Notes: generated from the letters alone by a model not told the origin. 56,002 nucleotides of DNA from an uncultured cyanobacterium (GCA_936920195.1 CAKZHE010000061.1:1-56002), one strand, 5' to 3'; counted from the stretch's first letter, positions 17,820-26,606 are shown. Translations and numbers: made by a program.

Positions 17820-19115
17820 CTATTTTACTGGTAAGGCATCTTTAGCCGAAACCCCTTCCCCTTGCGCTCCAAAGTACCACAGAACCGCTACTGCTTCGGC
17901 ACGGGAAACAGATTTTTTCGGTTGAAACAAAGTGGTGTAGCCCAACACCCGCCGGATATTGGCTAAATCCCCATTTTGAAAATCTGCTAAAACCGCTCGC
18001 AATGCCTTCGGATCAATCTTGCTGGCATCTTGAAATCCCCAGGTTTGCTTCACGGCATCCAGGGAAGCATTAGGTAAGGCTTGACGACTATCTAAAGGCA
18101 CTTTCCACAGGATCAGATTTTCCCGCGTCAGGGGGGAATCTGGGCGAAAGGCAACATTAGTGCTATCGCCAGTTAAAGGACTAGGAATTAAACCTGCTTC
18201 GGCTAATCCCTGAATGGCAGCGAAATCAGGATCGGTTTTTGGAATATCTTGGAAAGCTGGTGGGGAACTTTCGGCGGCTAACCGAATTTGTTTGCCGGGA
18301 TTGTTGGCATACATTTTATTGTTGGCAGCTACTAACCACCGGACATATTCTCGCCGGGTAATTACTTTACTGGGTTCAAATAAATTGCTAGCAGCAGGAT
18401 TTTTGGTAGGGGCAAGATTGAGTATGCCCAAAGCTGCCATATCTTGGACATACTGGCGTAATTCCTTGGGAACTTTGTCTAAGTCTTTAAATGTTTGGGG
18501 TGTGGTGGATGTAGGGGGGCTAGGTGCAGGGGAAGTTGTAACATTGGGACTGCTGGTAGGGGATGGCATCCCGCTATCGGTCAGATATTCGATCGTAAAT
18601 TCGGTAATATTTTTGGGGGAAGGATTGGCTGCAGGGGAAGTGGAGGGAGTCGGGGAATTTTGGGAGGGGATGGCTTGAGTCGTAACCGTAACTTGTAAAT
18701 TGTTGCGTTTAGCAACTATGGTATCTGAGGTAGAATTTGGGCTAGAAATTTTCCACCCATTCGATTGCAAAGCTTGTTCGTAAAAGATTTGAACAAAATT
18801 ACTAGGATCGACAGTTTGCCAGCGGGTGAGTTTTCCGGCGGCTGTCGGTGGACTTGCCGCCGTTGAATCGGTTACGAGTTGGGCTTCTGGATAAAGGGGA
18901 ATTTCTGAGGGAAAGTCCGTTGGCAGTTCGCGACGGGGTGGACTGGGGGATGACTGAGGAGAGGGGGAAGCGCCCACAACGGCAGGGGAATCTTTTAGCC
19001 GAGGATCGGCGGCAAACGAACTTTCTAGCGCCTTGCTGTTGGTACTGTTGGCGCAGGAGGTGAGGGTAAGGAGGCACAAAGCCGCGAAGATGGCAGGATG
19101 TTGATTAAGTAACAC
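17820..19115 (-). CDS. Lipoprotein with S-layer homology (SLH) domains
   Basis: A 431-residue protein. The N-terminus has a lipoprotein signal ending LTLTSC with Cys21 as lipid anchor. A Pro/Ser-rich segment (about 45-75), a central small domain and a second Ser/Thr/Pro-rich linker (about 155-200) are followed by SLH-like units (FKDLDKVPKELRQYV, FQDIPKTDPDFAAIQGL and RAEAVAVLWYFG). SLH domains bind cell-wall polymers, so it probably ties outer structures to peptidoglycan. The start is GTG at 19113-19115. It stands alone. Confidence 0.85.
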   Translation of the reverse strand: MLLNQHPAIFAALCLLTLTSCANSTNSKALESSFAADPRLKDSPAVVGASPSPQSSPSPPRRELPTDFPSEIPLYPEAQLVTDSTAASPPTAAGKLTRWQTVDPSNFVQIFYEQALQSNGWKISSPNSTSDTIVAKRNNLQVTVTTQAIPSQNSPTPSTSPAANPSPKNITEFTIEYLTDSGMPSPTSSPNVTTSPAPSPPTSTTPQTFKDLDKVPKELRQYVQDMAALGILNLAPTKNPAASNLFEPSKVITRREYVRWLVAANNKMYANNPGKQIRLAAESSPPAFQDIPKTDPDFAAIQGLAEAGLIPSPLTGDSTNVAFRPDSPLTRENLILWKVPLDSRQALPNASLDAVKQTWGFQDASKIDPKALRAVLADFQNGDLANIRRVLGYTTLFQPKKSVSRAEAVAVLWYFGAQGEGVSAKDALPVK

Positions 19116-19247
19116 AGCGATCGCTCGAACAAGTCTTAATCCCTTCTTACGCTAGCGCAGAATGGGCAGACTATTCTGGATTTTCTCTCAATAATTGATA
19201 AATGCACCCTTGGCAAATGGATTGAGATTGAGAGAGCAGAGATTTTT

Positions 19248-20150
19248 TTAACCGGCGATCGCTTTTCCTGGGCGGCGTTTCAGCAATTGGCTACCCGCAA
19301 ATACTACTCCTAAAGCGACTAATCCCATAGTATTGCCAGATTCTGGTACGGCTGTCAGAGTTCCGGCTAGAGCCAAACCATCATTACCGCATTCTATAAA
19401 GATGTTGCTGAAGAATTTACCATCAGGCAACAAGGAACGATCGATTTGAAATCCAATTGTCTGACTGCCCAAAGCAGAAAAGTGACCAAAATCTAGTCCG
19501 GCTGCGGCAAGGGCAGATGCGCTGAGGGAGCTAACGTTGCCCACTATCGTACCAGTATTAATCACATTCAGAATCGGAGTGTTGCTGGTAGTAGGGTTAC
19601 TGCCAACTGTATTGCCGTAGTAATAGTTGTAAACAGATGCGGCGGTTGGTAGATCGGTTCCTTGGGTGTTGCCTTGTCCCCATCCGTAATCGTAATACTG
19701 TTTCAAACTACCGTAGCCGTGGTTATCTGTGGTGACGCTGGTAGCTTGGACGTTTTTATAGACTCCAGTGGTGGCAGCTTTGGAATCGTTAGTACCCGCA
19801 AAGCGAACTGCAAATAAACTGTTGCTGTCGCTGGCACTCTTAAAGTCTTTGCCAGTGAAATTAAAGAAAAGATCGCCCCAGCCAATATTGCCATCAGCAG
19901 CACCGCTGTTGGCAGTACCTTCTAAAGGCAAACCGCCTGTCAAAGCTACAAAAATACTATCTGATGTTTCTTTGATGGCAAGGCCACGAATATTGTAAAC
20001 ATCGCCGCCGGAACCATCAGTCAAAGAATCAATGCCGTAGTTCCAACCGTTGTACAGTTGGCCTGCGTTTGCTTGCTGTCCGTTGCTTGCCATGAGGCCA
20101 AGAGCTAGGGCAGCACTGCTAAATAAGGTGGCAAGTTTAGATGATTTCAC
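19248..20150 (-). CDS. Exosortase-sorted surface protein (XDD3/PEP-CTERM-like)
   Basis: A 300-residue secreted protein. A signal peptide ends near ANAG (about 28). The body carries YNGWNYGIDSLTDGSGG and FVALTGGLPL, which I recognise as the XDD3 family. The C-terminus is a sorting tail: VPESG, a hydrophobic helix (GLVALGVVFAGSQLL) and KRR. An exosortase would cut at this tail and anchor or release the protein; none is in the window. A TTGTGAA-type double motif lies about 150 bases upstream. Confidence 0.8.
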   Translation of the reverse strand: MKSSKLATLFSSAALALGLMASNGQQANAGQLYNGWNYGIDSLTDGSGGDVYNIRGLAIKETSDSIFVALTGGLPLEGTANSGAADGNIGWGDLFFNFTGKDFKSASDSNSLFAVRFAGTNDSKAATTGVYKNVQATSVTTDNHGYGSLKQYYDYGWGQGNTQGTDLPTAASVYNYYYGNTVGSNPTTSNTPILNVINTGTIVGNVSSLSASALAAAGLDFGHFSALGSQTIGFQIDRSLLPDGKFFSNIFIECGNDGLALAGTLTAVPESGNTMGLVALGVVFAGSQLLKRRPGKAIAG

Positions 20151-20297
20151 GTTCCTAACCCTCAGTTTTGCGTTTAACTTGTCCTGTCTTAGTCATAACA
20201 AGAATCGATTAAGTTCTCTGTAAACTTCACCGGAATATTCGTGTTGTTTTGGTAAAGAATTAACTCTGATTTAATTTGTAAATTTTTGATCGTAAAA

Positions 20298-20316
20298 TTG
20301 TGAATATTTTGTGAAG
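20298..20316. promoter_or_regulatory. TTGTGAA-N4-TTGTGAA-like motif upstream of the surface protein gene
   Basis: TTGTGAATATTTTGTGAAG recurs almost exactly at 21934-21952 and, inverted, at 22002-22018. The repetition of a half-site at about 11-base spacing suggests binding by a regulator on one helix face. The role is inferred only from recurrence. Confidence 0.3.
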
Positions 20317-20419
20317 TAAATGGGGCGATCGCTATTAGTTATTTTGATGGTAAATTAAGTAACTTTACTGATAAGATTCTCTAGAAATAGAAAAATTTTG
20401 TTAAAATAAACTGGTTAAA

Positions 20420-20532
20420 CTGGTTCCCATGCGGGAGCCTAGGAACCGACATCAAAAGGCTCTGCCTCGCTTGGTTTTCATAGAGGCAGAGCCTCTCGAT
20501 AGGCGTTCCCAGGCAGAGCCTAGGAACGAGTA
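20420..20532. repeat. Palindromic repeat with GGCTCTGCCT core (copy A)
   Basis: An element of about 113 bases with left end CTGGTTCCC and right end GGAACGAGTA, and an inner hairpin GAGGCAGAGCCTC paired with GGCTCTGCCTC. Copies B (42084-42194), C (44606-44716) and the split copy D (44473-44520 plus 44774-44796) are closely similar. In copy A the left arm has diverged (CATGCGGGAGCC). Non-coding. It lies between the surface protein and lepB genes. Confidence 0.8.
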
Positions 20533-20663
20533 GAAATTAGCCGGATATTTTTTTATATGGGGAGAAAATTTACAAGACGCAACAATAATGATGGTAGGAT
20601 TGTGGCAATATATTGCGTAAAATAAACCAATCGGCTTTTTCTCCCCAAATATTAATTAGTTGT

Positions 20664-21323
20664 ATGGCATCTGAGGAAAAAGATTTAACAGGCAACCAGT
20701 CTCGCCCATTGGAGAGTATGGTTGAGGGAACTGTTCAAACCCCAGCAGTAACTCCCATCCCGGAATCTCCGAAAAAAACTGCTCCCTTGGGAGGCTTTTG
20801 GCAGCAAATTCGAGAAAATCTGCAAATATTAGCGATCGCTCTGGTATTAGCCTTGTTGTTGCGGGTATTTATTGCCGAACCCCGTTACATCCCCTCAGAA
20901 TCCATGCTACCAACTTTGGAAACAGGCGATCGCTTAGTGATCGAGAAAATTTCTTATCGTCTGCACCCGCCAGCAGCTCGCGACATTGTAGTATTCGCAC
21001 CCCCTCCCCAATTACAAGTTCTCGGTTATGGTAAAGACCAAGCCTTCATTAAGCGGGTAATTGGCCTCTCTGGACAAATGGTAGAAATTCGGAACGGCAA
21101 AGTTTATATAGATAGGGAACCCCAACCAGAAAAATATATTGCCGAACCTCCCGATTATCGTTGGGGACCAGAAAAAGTCCCGGAAGGCCAGCTATTTGTC
21201 ATGGGTGACAATCGGAATAACAGTAATGATTCCCACGTCTGGGGTTTCTTGCCCAAGGAAAATATTATTGGTCGCGCTATTTTCCGCTTTTGGCCTCCCC
21301 GTCGCATTGGTTCTGTGAAATAG
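20664..21323 (+). CDS. lepB: Signal peptidase I
   Basis: A 219-residue membrane protease that removes signal peptides. I chose ATG at 20664 over an in-frame TTG at 20613. One membrane helix (about 53-70) precedes box B, IPSESMLPTL, with the nucleophile Ser80. The general base Lys130 lies in FIKRVIGL, and box E (GDNRNNSNDSHVWG) is complete. It has the single-helix form usual for cyanobacteria. The stop codon TAG forms the first bases of a G-rich heptamer repeat. Confidence 0.95.
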   Translation: MASEEKDLTGNQSRPLESMVEGTVQTPAVTPIPESPKKTAPLGGFWQQIRENLQILAIALVLALLLRVFIAEPRYIPSESMLPTLETGDRLVIEKISYRLHPPAARDIVVFAPPPQLQVLGYGKDQAFIKRVIGLSGQMVEIRNGKVYIDREPQPEKYIAEPPDYRWGPEKVPEGQLFVMGDNRNNSNDSHVWGFLPKENIIGRAIFRFWPPRRIGSVK

Positions 21324-21394
21324 GGAACAGGGAACAGGGAATAGGGAATAGGGAAGAGGGAACAGGGAAGAGGGAACAGGGAACAGGGAACAGG
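21321..21394. repeat. Heptameric G-rich tandem repeat
   Basis: Units GGGAACA, GGGAATA and GGGAAGA repeat with a 7-base period, beginning at the lepB stop codon itself. Same family as 38-160. Confidence 0.85.
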
Positions 21395-21510
21395 TAAGAG
21401 GTATTCGCGATGAGGGCTGAGGAATCAGTGTTGCTTTTTTGATTTTGCTTTATTTTTTATCTATGCTCTAACATTTATTATTTACTAGTGAATTTGTTAT
21501 AGGTTACTGG

Positions 21511-21570
21511 TAACAGGGAACAGGGAATAGGGAATAGGGAATAGGAGAGATAGGAGATAGGGAATTAGGG
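21511..21570. repeat. Heptameric G-rich repeat, partly degenerate
   Basis: Further GGGAACA/GGGAATA units degrading to TAGGAGA and TAGGGA-type sequence, about 115 bases after the previous tract. Confidence 0.7.
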
Positions 21571-21571
21571 A

Positions 21572-21856
21572 TTAGACAGCTAAGGGGATTTCGCGATGGC
21601 GGCTGAGGAATCGCAGTGCTTGGGCTGAGATTAAAAATATTTGAGGAACATCCTCTACCAGTAAGAGCCAGCGGTCTTCCTGAAATTGTAACTGCCATTT
21701 TTCCAATGATGAGAGAGGCAATATCAAATAGGATTGGTCGTGGACTTCATGGCAAGGAAATCCCCATTTTTTCGCCTTTATAAAAACTCTTTGTGAATCA
21801 ACTACTGGAAAAATTGTCGATTGATTGCTCAGAGGTAAAAAGTTATAATTATTCAT
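21572..21856 (-). CDS. Hypothetical small protein
   Basis: A 94-95 residue protein with a codon pattern like its neighbours. It contains WQLQFQEDRWLLLVEDVPQIFL and ends RFLSRHREIPLAV. No known domain comes to mind; the sequence has the look of a conserved cyanobacterial hypothetical with a beta-rich core. I use ATG at 21854-21856; a TTG two codons upstream is possible. No membrane segment or signal. Confidence 0.55.
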   Translation of the reverse strand: MNNYNFLPLSNQSTIFPVVDSQRVFIKAKKWGFPCHEVHDQSYLILPLSSLEKWQLQFQEDRWLLLVEDVPQIFLISAQALRFLSRHREIPLAV

Positions 21857-21935
21857 AAACAATCTTGGTTTTTTGCAAAAAGTCTGTTTTAAGGATTTAT
21901 TACCTGTGGTTACAATATAAAATTAGCTTTTGATT

Positions 21936-22018
21936 GTGAATACTTTGTGAAGGCAGCGATCGCTTTCTAGTCGATGGCAATAATTTCTAAATTTTCCAGA
22001 AATTCACAAAGTATTCAC
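21936..22018. repeat. Perfect 16-bp inverted repeat with 51-base spacer
   Basis: GTGAATACTTTGTGAA (21936-21951) and its exact reverse complement (22003-22018). Each arm contains two GTGAA-type half-sites. It lies upstream of a terminator-like hairpin, with no ORF between. Confidence 0.7.
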
Positions 22019-22058
22019 TTTTTTAGCTCATAGTAGCTATTATCAAAGCCGAAAGCCG

Positions 22059-22121
22059 CGAAGCAAGTCGTTTTAGTCACTTCGTCACCGTTGTGCAAAA
22101 TACTTGCTTCGTTTATTTTTT
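22059..22121 (+). terminator. Terminator-like hairpin in a gene-free gap
   Basis: Arms CGAAGCAAGT (22059-22068) and ACTTGCTTCG (22102-22111) are exact complements, followed by TTTATTTTTT. The 33-base loop is long. No ORF precedes it on the + strand, so it may end a short untranslated transcript. Confidence 0.4.
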
Positions 22122-22140
22122 GGGCGAGCTATTGCCTGTA

Positions 22141-22163
22141 GAGACGTTCCGGTGGAACGTCTC
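22141..22163. repeat. Palindromic repeat GAGACGTTCC type
   Basis: Perfect hairpin with arms GAGACGTTCC / GGAACGTCTC, a common interspersed palindrome in cyanobacterial genomes. Confidence 0.7.
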
Positions 22164-22186
22164 CAGGACTGACGCTAAAACCATCT

Positions 22187-22225
22187 TTGACATACTCACC
22201 GTCCTAAAGGAGCGGTGATTCTTGA
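22187..22225 (-). mobile_element. Solo right-end relic of a TnpB-type element
   Basis: On the - strand: AAGAATC, a hairpin CACCG...CGGTG, then GAGTATGTCAA. This is the same arrangement as the relics at 25940, 26517 and 47377: GAATC, GC-rich hairpin, then ATGTCAA. No tnpB coding remnant is recognised beside it. Confidence 0.6.
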
Positions 22226-22336
22226 CAGTTCACTGATCAGTTTTATTATTAAGTTCTGTAACAATTTCTGGCGGGGTGAGGGGTAACGCCCCTCAATGAG
22301 GTATATTAGTTTTAGTAGATGCACCCTGATAAATCG

Positions 22337-22370
22337 ACGCCCTCAATTGATGGGCGTTTTTTATTTTTAC
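22337..22370 (+). terminator. Rho-independent terminator-like hairpin
   Basis: Stem ACGCCC / GGGCGT around an AT-rich loop, followed by TTTTTTATTTTT. It sits in the mosaic gap with no intact gene upstream, so it probably belongs to a lost gene or mobile element. Confidence 0.55.
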
Positions 22371-22391
22371 CAAAAAAACGGGTATAAAGTC

Positions 22392-22417
22392 CCGTCCTTC
22401 TAGGACGGCTTTTTATT
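22392..22417 (+). terminator. Short hairpin with T-run
   Basis: Stem CCGTCCT / AGGACGG with a 3-base loop and tail CTTTTTATT. It could be an insertion-sequence end hairpin or a terminator. It lies 30 bases beyond the previous one. Confidence 0.5.
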
Positions 22418-22462
22418 AGTATATTTTATCCCGCCTACCCAATGCTGTGACTATTTTCGTGG

Positions 22463-22520
22463 TAGCTGTTCACGTTGCGAGTTTTTGAGCAATGTTTTTC
22501 ATGCAATAACCGTGTACGAT
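22463..22520. repeat. End fragment of the GCTGTTGAC-type element
   Basis: It aligns with the left end of the element at 44521-44773: shared GTTGCGAGTTTTTGAGC-like and TTCATGCAATAAC blocks with the same order and spacing. Only one end is present. Confidence 0.6.
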
Positions 22521-22651
22521 CCCAGGGCTGTTTCACGCTAACGTTCAATCGGGGAAAGAAGAGGCGATCGCTATCTATCAAGTAAACTAGAAAACGATCG
22601 CCAGTTTTTTAATCAATCCACTCGCTACTTTGAATAGGCTTGACAGCTTTG

Positions 22652-23284
22652 CTATATTTGCCCGTCCACAGGACCCCAAAACCAGTTGCCCACAGCACCG
22701 GGTTCCTTTTCAGTTAGAAATTCTCTCTTAGCAGAAACAAACTCTTGTTTAGAGAGGATGCCGTCCTGATCGGTATCAAGCTTGGAGAAGACAAAAGCTG
22801 ATTTTTCAGCATCTAGGTCAAACACACTGAAGAATAGACTATGCTCTTGTTGTGATATATGACCATCACTGTCTAAATCAACCATGTCAAACAAAGTCTC
22901 TATTAAAGGGTCGTTGTAATCTGGATTTGAAACCCCTTTCTCCATGCCCTGACAAAATTCTTCGGGACTTACCTTACCATCACCATCCAAATCCGCTGTA
23001 GACCAAAAATTCTCCCAAATATAAAGCCACTTAAACAACAAATCTTTGTGAATCTCTGAACCAAGCTCTGCACTACGGATGTTGGCGAACCTCTCTGCAA
23101 AAATCTCAACATCTTCTTTCGCAATGAAGCCTGAATTATCAGCATCCAGACAGTAAAAGTGATGCAGTAACTTTTTTCTATGATATTCGCTTAACAATGC
23201 TTTTCCCCATTGCTGACCAAACATACCTAAATTACCACATCTTGTGTAATCGCCTGGACATGACATCAGCCCAATCTTCGACAA
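22652..23284 (-). CDS. EF-hand calcium-binding protein
   Basis: A 210-residue protein with four canonical EF-hand loops: D47-E58 (DADNSGFIAKED), D98-E109 (DLDGDGKVSPEE), D136-E147 (DLDSDGHISQQE) and D170-E181 (DTDQDGILSKQE). All have acidic residues at the ligand positions, so four calcium ions could bind, as in calerythrin-like or sarcoplasmic-type proteins. No signal peptide, so probably cytosolic. The start is uncertain: TTG at 23284, ATG at 23266 or ATG at 23224 are all in frame. It follows the GH57 gene closely on the same strand. Confidence 0.88.
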   Translation of the reverse strand: MSKIGLMSCPGDYTRCGNLGMFGQQWGKALLSEYHRKKLLHHFYCLDADNSGFIAKEDVEIFAERFANIRSAELGSEIHKDLLFKWLYIWENFWSTADLDGDGKVSPEEFCQGMEKGVSNPDYNDPLIETLFDMVDLDSDGHISQQEHSLFFSVFDLDAEKSAFVFSKLDTDQDGILSKQEFVSAKREFLTEKEPGAVGNWFWGPVDGQI

Positions 23285-23290
23285 GACTAA

Positions 23291-25912
23291 CTAGGTGCTG
23301 CGGAGAATCTCCCAAGCACTAACATCAATAGCTAATTTTTGACCTAAGCGCAGCAAGGAACGTAAATGATGGAGATCCCAACTAGCCCAACCGACTAAAG
23401 GCGATGACGTGGTTGCCGTAGCTGGTAGGGAGGTAATTTGACTGGAGAGGTGGCTGAAATATAACTCCTGAGCGCGGTCTAAGGATAAACTGAGGTGGAG
23501 CTTTGACCCTAAATCGATCATGCGATGAATACATTGAATGTCTGCAACCAAAGAGGTAGATTTACCTTCGTCGAGTAATTGCCAGAGCGATCGCCAGATC
23601 AAACGCTCTAAAGTAGGTTTAGCATCGGGAATCTTTAACTGACAGCGCATTCGGTCGGATTCAGTGGCGATCGCATCTAAATCTGTTAAATTTTTTAACT
23701 GTGAGGGGGTAGAGATTTCCCCTGATTCACTAAAATCCTGTTCCAAAGCTCGCAACTTGGTTTGTACCTGGTGGGATAACGCCACCTCCGCCGCTACCTG
23801 TAACTCCGGCGGTACGGGCAACTCATCCCGATGGAACGCCATCAACACCCCATAATTATCTCGATAAACCTGGGTATATAACTGATCCAATCGAGTTAAA
23901 TTTTCTTGACTGAGCAGCCGGACAATCCGATGTCGTTCCTCGGCAAACAAATTCTGCAAGCTAAAAGTGGAAGTGCCAAACAATTCCACCATCGCTAAGA
24001 TGGCATTGGCGGCACTAGCATATTGCAATGCCTCAAATAATTGTTCCTTCAGATGAGTATAGGGGCGACGACCAGCAAAGGGTTGCAGACAGCAGTGGAA
24101 ATCCCAACCGCCTAAGTGCAGCACCGCAAAGACAAAATTGGCACTTTCCCGCGTAATCAGGGAAACTAACTCTATCTGTCCCACAGACAGGGTGAGGGAG
24201 CCTATCCGTTGTAATTGATAATCAATCTGATTTGCTTCATAACAATAGATGCGCTGCTGACTGCTATAGGGCGTAAATAAAGAGCTAATCCCGTAGTGTG
24301 CCGCCACTTGGGGCAGATTAATTTGGGCAGTCATCACCAGTTGGCGATAGACTTCTGCCCCATTTTGGAATTCCTCTACATTGCTGGGGGCAAAAGATAA
24401 ATGCTGAATAAAAGCCGCTTCTAACTGAATGCCAGAAATATCTCCGGCGAGTTCTAGCGCTCTGGCAGCATAGCGCAAAATCTGCACCCCTTCGGGACGG
24501 GACAATTCCTCAAAGAACCAACCACAACTGGTAAACATTAACAAGGCGTGGCGCTGCATTTCTAGCAACCGCAAAGCATCGGTTTTTTCTTCCGCTGTGA
24601 GAGGATGGGATTGCTGGCGGACTAAAAATTCTTCTAAATTACCAGGAGAACGGTCAAGAATAACTTGAATATATTCATCTCGCGCTTGCCAAGGGTCAGA
24701 AAATAACTCCTGCGATCGCTCTGTATAAATGGGCAGCAATTGATCGCGCAACCAGTTTAAACTATCTCGCAGCGGTCGCCGCCATTTTTGATGCCAGCCG
24801 CCACCCCCACCACAACCGCAATCATCTTGCCAGCGATTGACTCCGTGGGAACAACTCCAAGCGGTGACAGGTTTCAGTTCTACTTCCCAAGTGGGGGGAC
24901 AAAGGCTGAGATAATGGGCAAAGTTGGTGACAGTCCAACCCCGCTGAGGAAATTCACCAGTAAAAGCGTAGGCAAGGGATTTTTCTGTGCCGCCTTTGTG
25001 ATGTCCAAAGGTTTCGCCATCGGTAGAAACGGCTAATAATTGACTGGGGCGATGATCTCCGCGAACTGCTTGCCCAATTCTCCCGGCTAAATGTTGGGAG
25101 TTGTAGAGGACATCGCTAAAACCCATGTCGCGGGAAATTGGTCCGTCATAAAAGAAGATATCAAGGTAGTCGCTATCGCGATCGCCTCCTGGTAAAAAGC
25201 AGCGGTAGGGGCGAGTGGGATCGATTTGTCCACCTCCCACACCATACCAAGATTCTTCCCCTGTTCCTAGGGGGCGACAGCGTTCGGCTTGGGAAGGGGC
25301 GAGGACAATGAAGCGAATATTTTCAGCAATGAGGGCAGCAATGGTGGCTCTATCCACTGCCGTTTCTGCTAACCACATCCCCTCTGGCTCTCTGCCAAAC
25401 CGAGCGCGGAAATCCGCTTTGCCCCAACGGATTTGGGTGTATTTGTCCCGTTGGTTAGCCAGGGGCATAATAATATGATTGTAGACTTGGGCGATCGCAT
25501 TGCCATGACCGTTGAGGCGATCGCAGCTTTTTTTGTCCGCTTCCAAAATCCGCTGATAAACTTCTAGGTCATAGCGTTCCAGCCATGACATCAGCGTTGC
25601 TCCCATATTAAAGCTTAAATATTCGTAGTTATTAACTATATTTACTACCTCGCCCCGGTCATTAAAAATTCTGGCGAAGGCATTAGGACGATAGCATTCT
25701 GCATGGATGCGCTCATTCCAATCGTGGAAAGGGGAGGCGCTGGGTTGGCGCTCAATGGCATCTAAATAGGGATTTTCGCGGGGAGGCTGATAAAAGTGTC
25801 CGTGAACCGTCACATACACGCCTGTAGCTGTTTCTAAGGGCGTAGTCGCCCCCGCTACTGTGGGGTGGGCAGCATCGGCTTGTAACGCAGGCACATCGGC
25901 AGTATAAGTCAT
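23291..25912 (-). CDS. Glycoside hydrolase family 57 / DUF3536 protein
   Basis: An 873-residue protein with the GH57 opening TVHGHFYQPPRENP, then HAECYRPNAF and EGMWLAETAVD, and a large C-terminal DUF3536 region. GH57 enzymes act on alpha-glucans (amylase, branching, transferase), so a role in glycogen metabolism is likely, but the exact activity is unknown. I use ATG at 25910-25912 (MTYTADVP). An ATG 33 bases upstream (25943-25945) lies inside a mobile-element end (GAGTATGTCAA) and would be a recent extension. Confidence 0.88.
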   Translation of the reverse strand: MTYTADVPALQADAAHPTVAGATTPLETATGVYVTVHGHFYQPPRENPYLDAIERQPSASPFHDWNERIHAECYRPNAFARIFNDRGEVVNIVNNYEYLSFNMGATLMSWLERYDLEVYQRILEADKKSCDRLNGHGNAIAQVYNHIIMPLANQRDKYTQIRWGKADFRARFGREPEGMWLAETAVDRATIAALIAENIRFIVLAPSQAERCRPLGTGEESWYGVGGGQIDPTRPYRCFLPGGDRDSDYLDIFFYDGPISRDMGFSDVLYNSQHLAGRIGQAVRGDHRPSQLLAVSTDGETFGHHKGGTEKSLAYAFTGEFPQRGWTVTNFAHYLSLCPPTWEVELKPVTAWSCSHGVNRWQDDCGCGGGGGWHQKWRRPLRDSLNWLRDQLLPIYTERSQELFSDPWQARDEYIQVILDRSPGNLEEFLVRQQSHPLTAEEKTDALRLLEMQRHALLMFTSCGWFFEELSRPEGVQILRYAARALELAGDISGIQLEAAFIQHLSFAPSNVEEFQNGAEVYRQLVMTAQINLPQVAAHYGISSLFTPYSSQQRIYCYEANQIDYQLQRIGSLTLSVGQIELVSLITRESANFVFAVLHLGGWDFHCCLQPFAGRRPYTHLKEQLFEALQYASAANAILAMVELFGTSTFSLQNLFAEERHRIVRLLSQENLTRLDQLYTQVYRDNYGVLMAFHRDELPVPPELQVAAEVALSHQVQTKLRALEQDFSESGEISTPSQLKNLTDLDAIATESDRMRCQLKIPDAKPTLERLIWRSLWQLLDEGKSTSLVADIQCIHRMIDLGSKLHLSLSLDRAQELYFSHLSSQITSLPATATTSSPLVGWASWDLHHLRSLLRLGQKLAIDVSAWEILRST

Positions 25913-25939
25913 CAGAGTTAATCCAAATTTGAATAGAAT

Positions 25940-26010
25940 TGACATACTCCCCTGAGAAAAGGCATGGGGATTCTAAGCTCGAACAGCAATCGCAGGCATT
26001 AGCCCGTCTG
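25940..26010 (-). mobile_element. TnpB right-end relic at the GH57 gene start
   Basis: On the - strand: a short TnpB-like coding tail (ANACDCCSSLESPCLF), GAATCCCC, hairpin CCCC...GGGG, then GAGTATGTCAA. It has the same order as the relics at 22187, 26517 and 47377. The terminal ATG is an in-frame start for the GH57 gene. The left end and most of tnpB are gone. Confidence 0.6.
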
Positions 26011-26438
26011 ACATTGTAATTATTGGTAATCAATCCACTGGCAGCTTACACAATTACCGAGCCAGATTACTGAGAATTGAACCTTAATTTCCTCAAAAAT
26101 CCACCCGAAATTAATCTTTCTCAAAAAAATCCTGGTCATTCCGGTGGGAAAGGAGAGAAAATTGAGAGCGATCGCGACCGGAATCAATCAATTCATCAAC
26201 TAGCTGGGATCGCCATATATCTAGGAAAATGCCCATATTAGCTCCGGAAAAATCAAGATGGCGATCGCATCGCAATTTTACCACCCACAAAAATTTCACT
26301 TTAGCACCATTGCCAAGAAATTTTAACTTTTTCCGCGCCCCCTGGCTAAAGCCAATTTTAACTGGGGGTAATACAGCTTTCCCAGAGTGAATGTTAAAGT
26401 CAAATTCAGATAGGACTTGCATCCTCCCCTCCCCACAC
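26011..26438. other. Gene-free stretch between two TnpB relics
   Basis: About 430 bases with no convincing gene. A - strand ORF of 117 codons (26111-26464) overlaps the + strand TnpB remnant and has no family resemblance, so I do not call it. GCGATCGC sites and AT-rich blocks only. Confidence 0.5.
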
Positions 26439-26550
26439 TCTATTAACGCCTGGGGAGAGTTCAACCTCTGCCAGTTAGATGCAAGTCTGGCTGGTAAGTT
26501 GTCTCGCGTGTTTCAGGAATCCCCGTGCCTTTAGGCTGGGAAATGTCAAC
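26439..26550 (+). mobile_element. TnpB C-terminal and right-end relic upstream of cax
   Basis: The + strand reads SINAWGEFNLCQLDASLAGK, then LSRVFQESPCL and a stop at 26532-26534, a typical TnpB C-terminus. GAATCCCCG, a hairpin (GTGCC/GGC), and ATGTCAAC follow at 26517-26550. The rest of tnpB is absent. Together with the - strand relic at 25940 it forms a pair of outward-facing right ends about 600 bases apart. Confidence 0.65.
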
Positions 26551-26606
26551 CTTGTAGTCGTACCCTAAAAGGTATCGGCGAACTTGAAAGATTAACATAA
26601 ATTTTG

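Noticed and set aside
26111-26464. Minus-strand ORF of 117 codons between the GH57 and cax genes
   Set aside because: It lies antisense to a TnpB remnant, has no recognisable domain, and its start falls in the relic.
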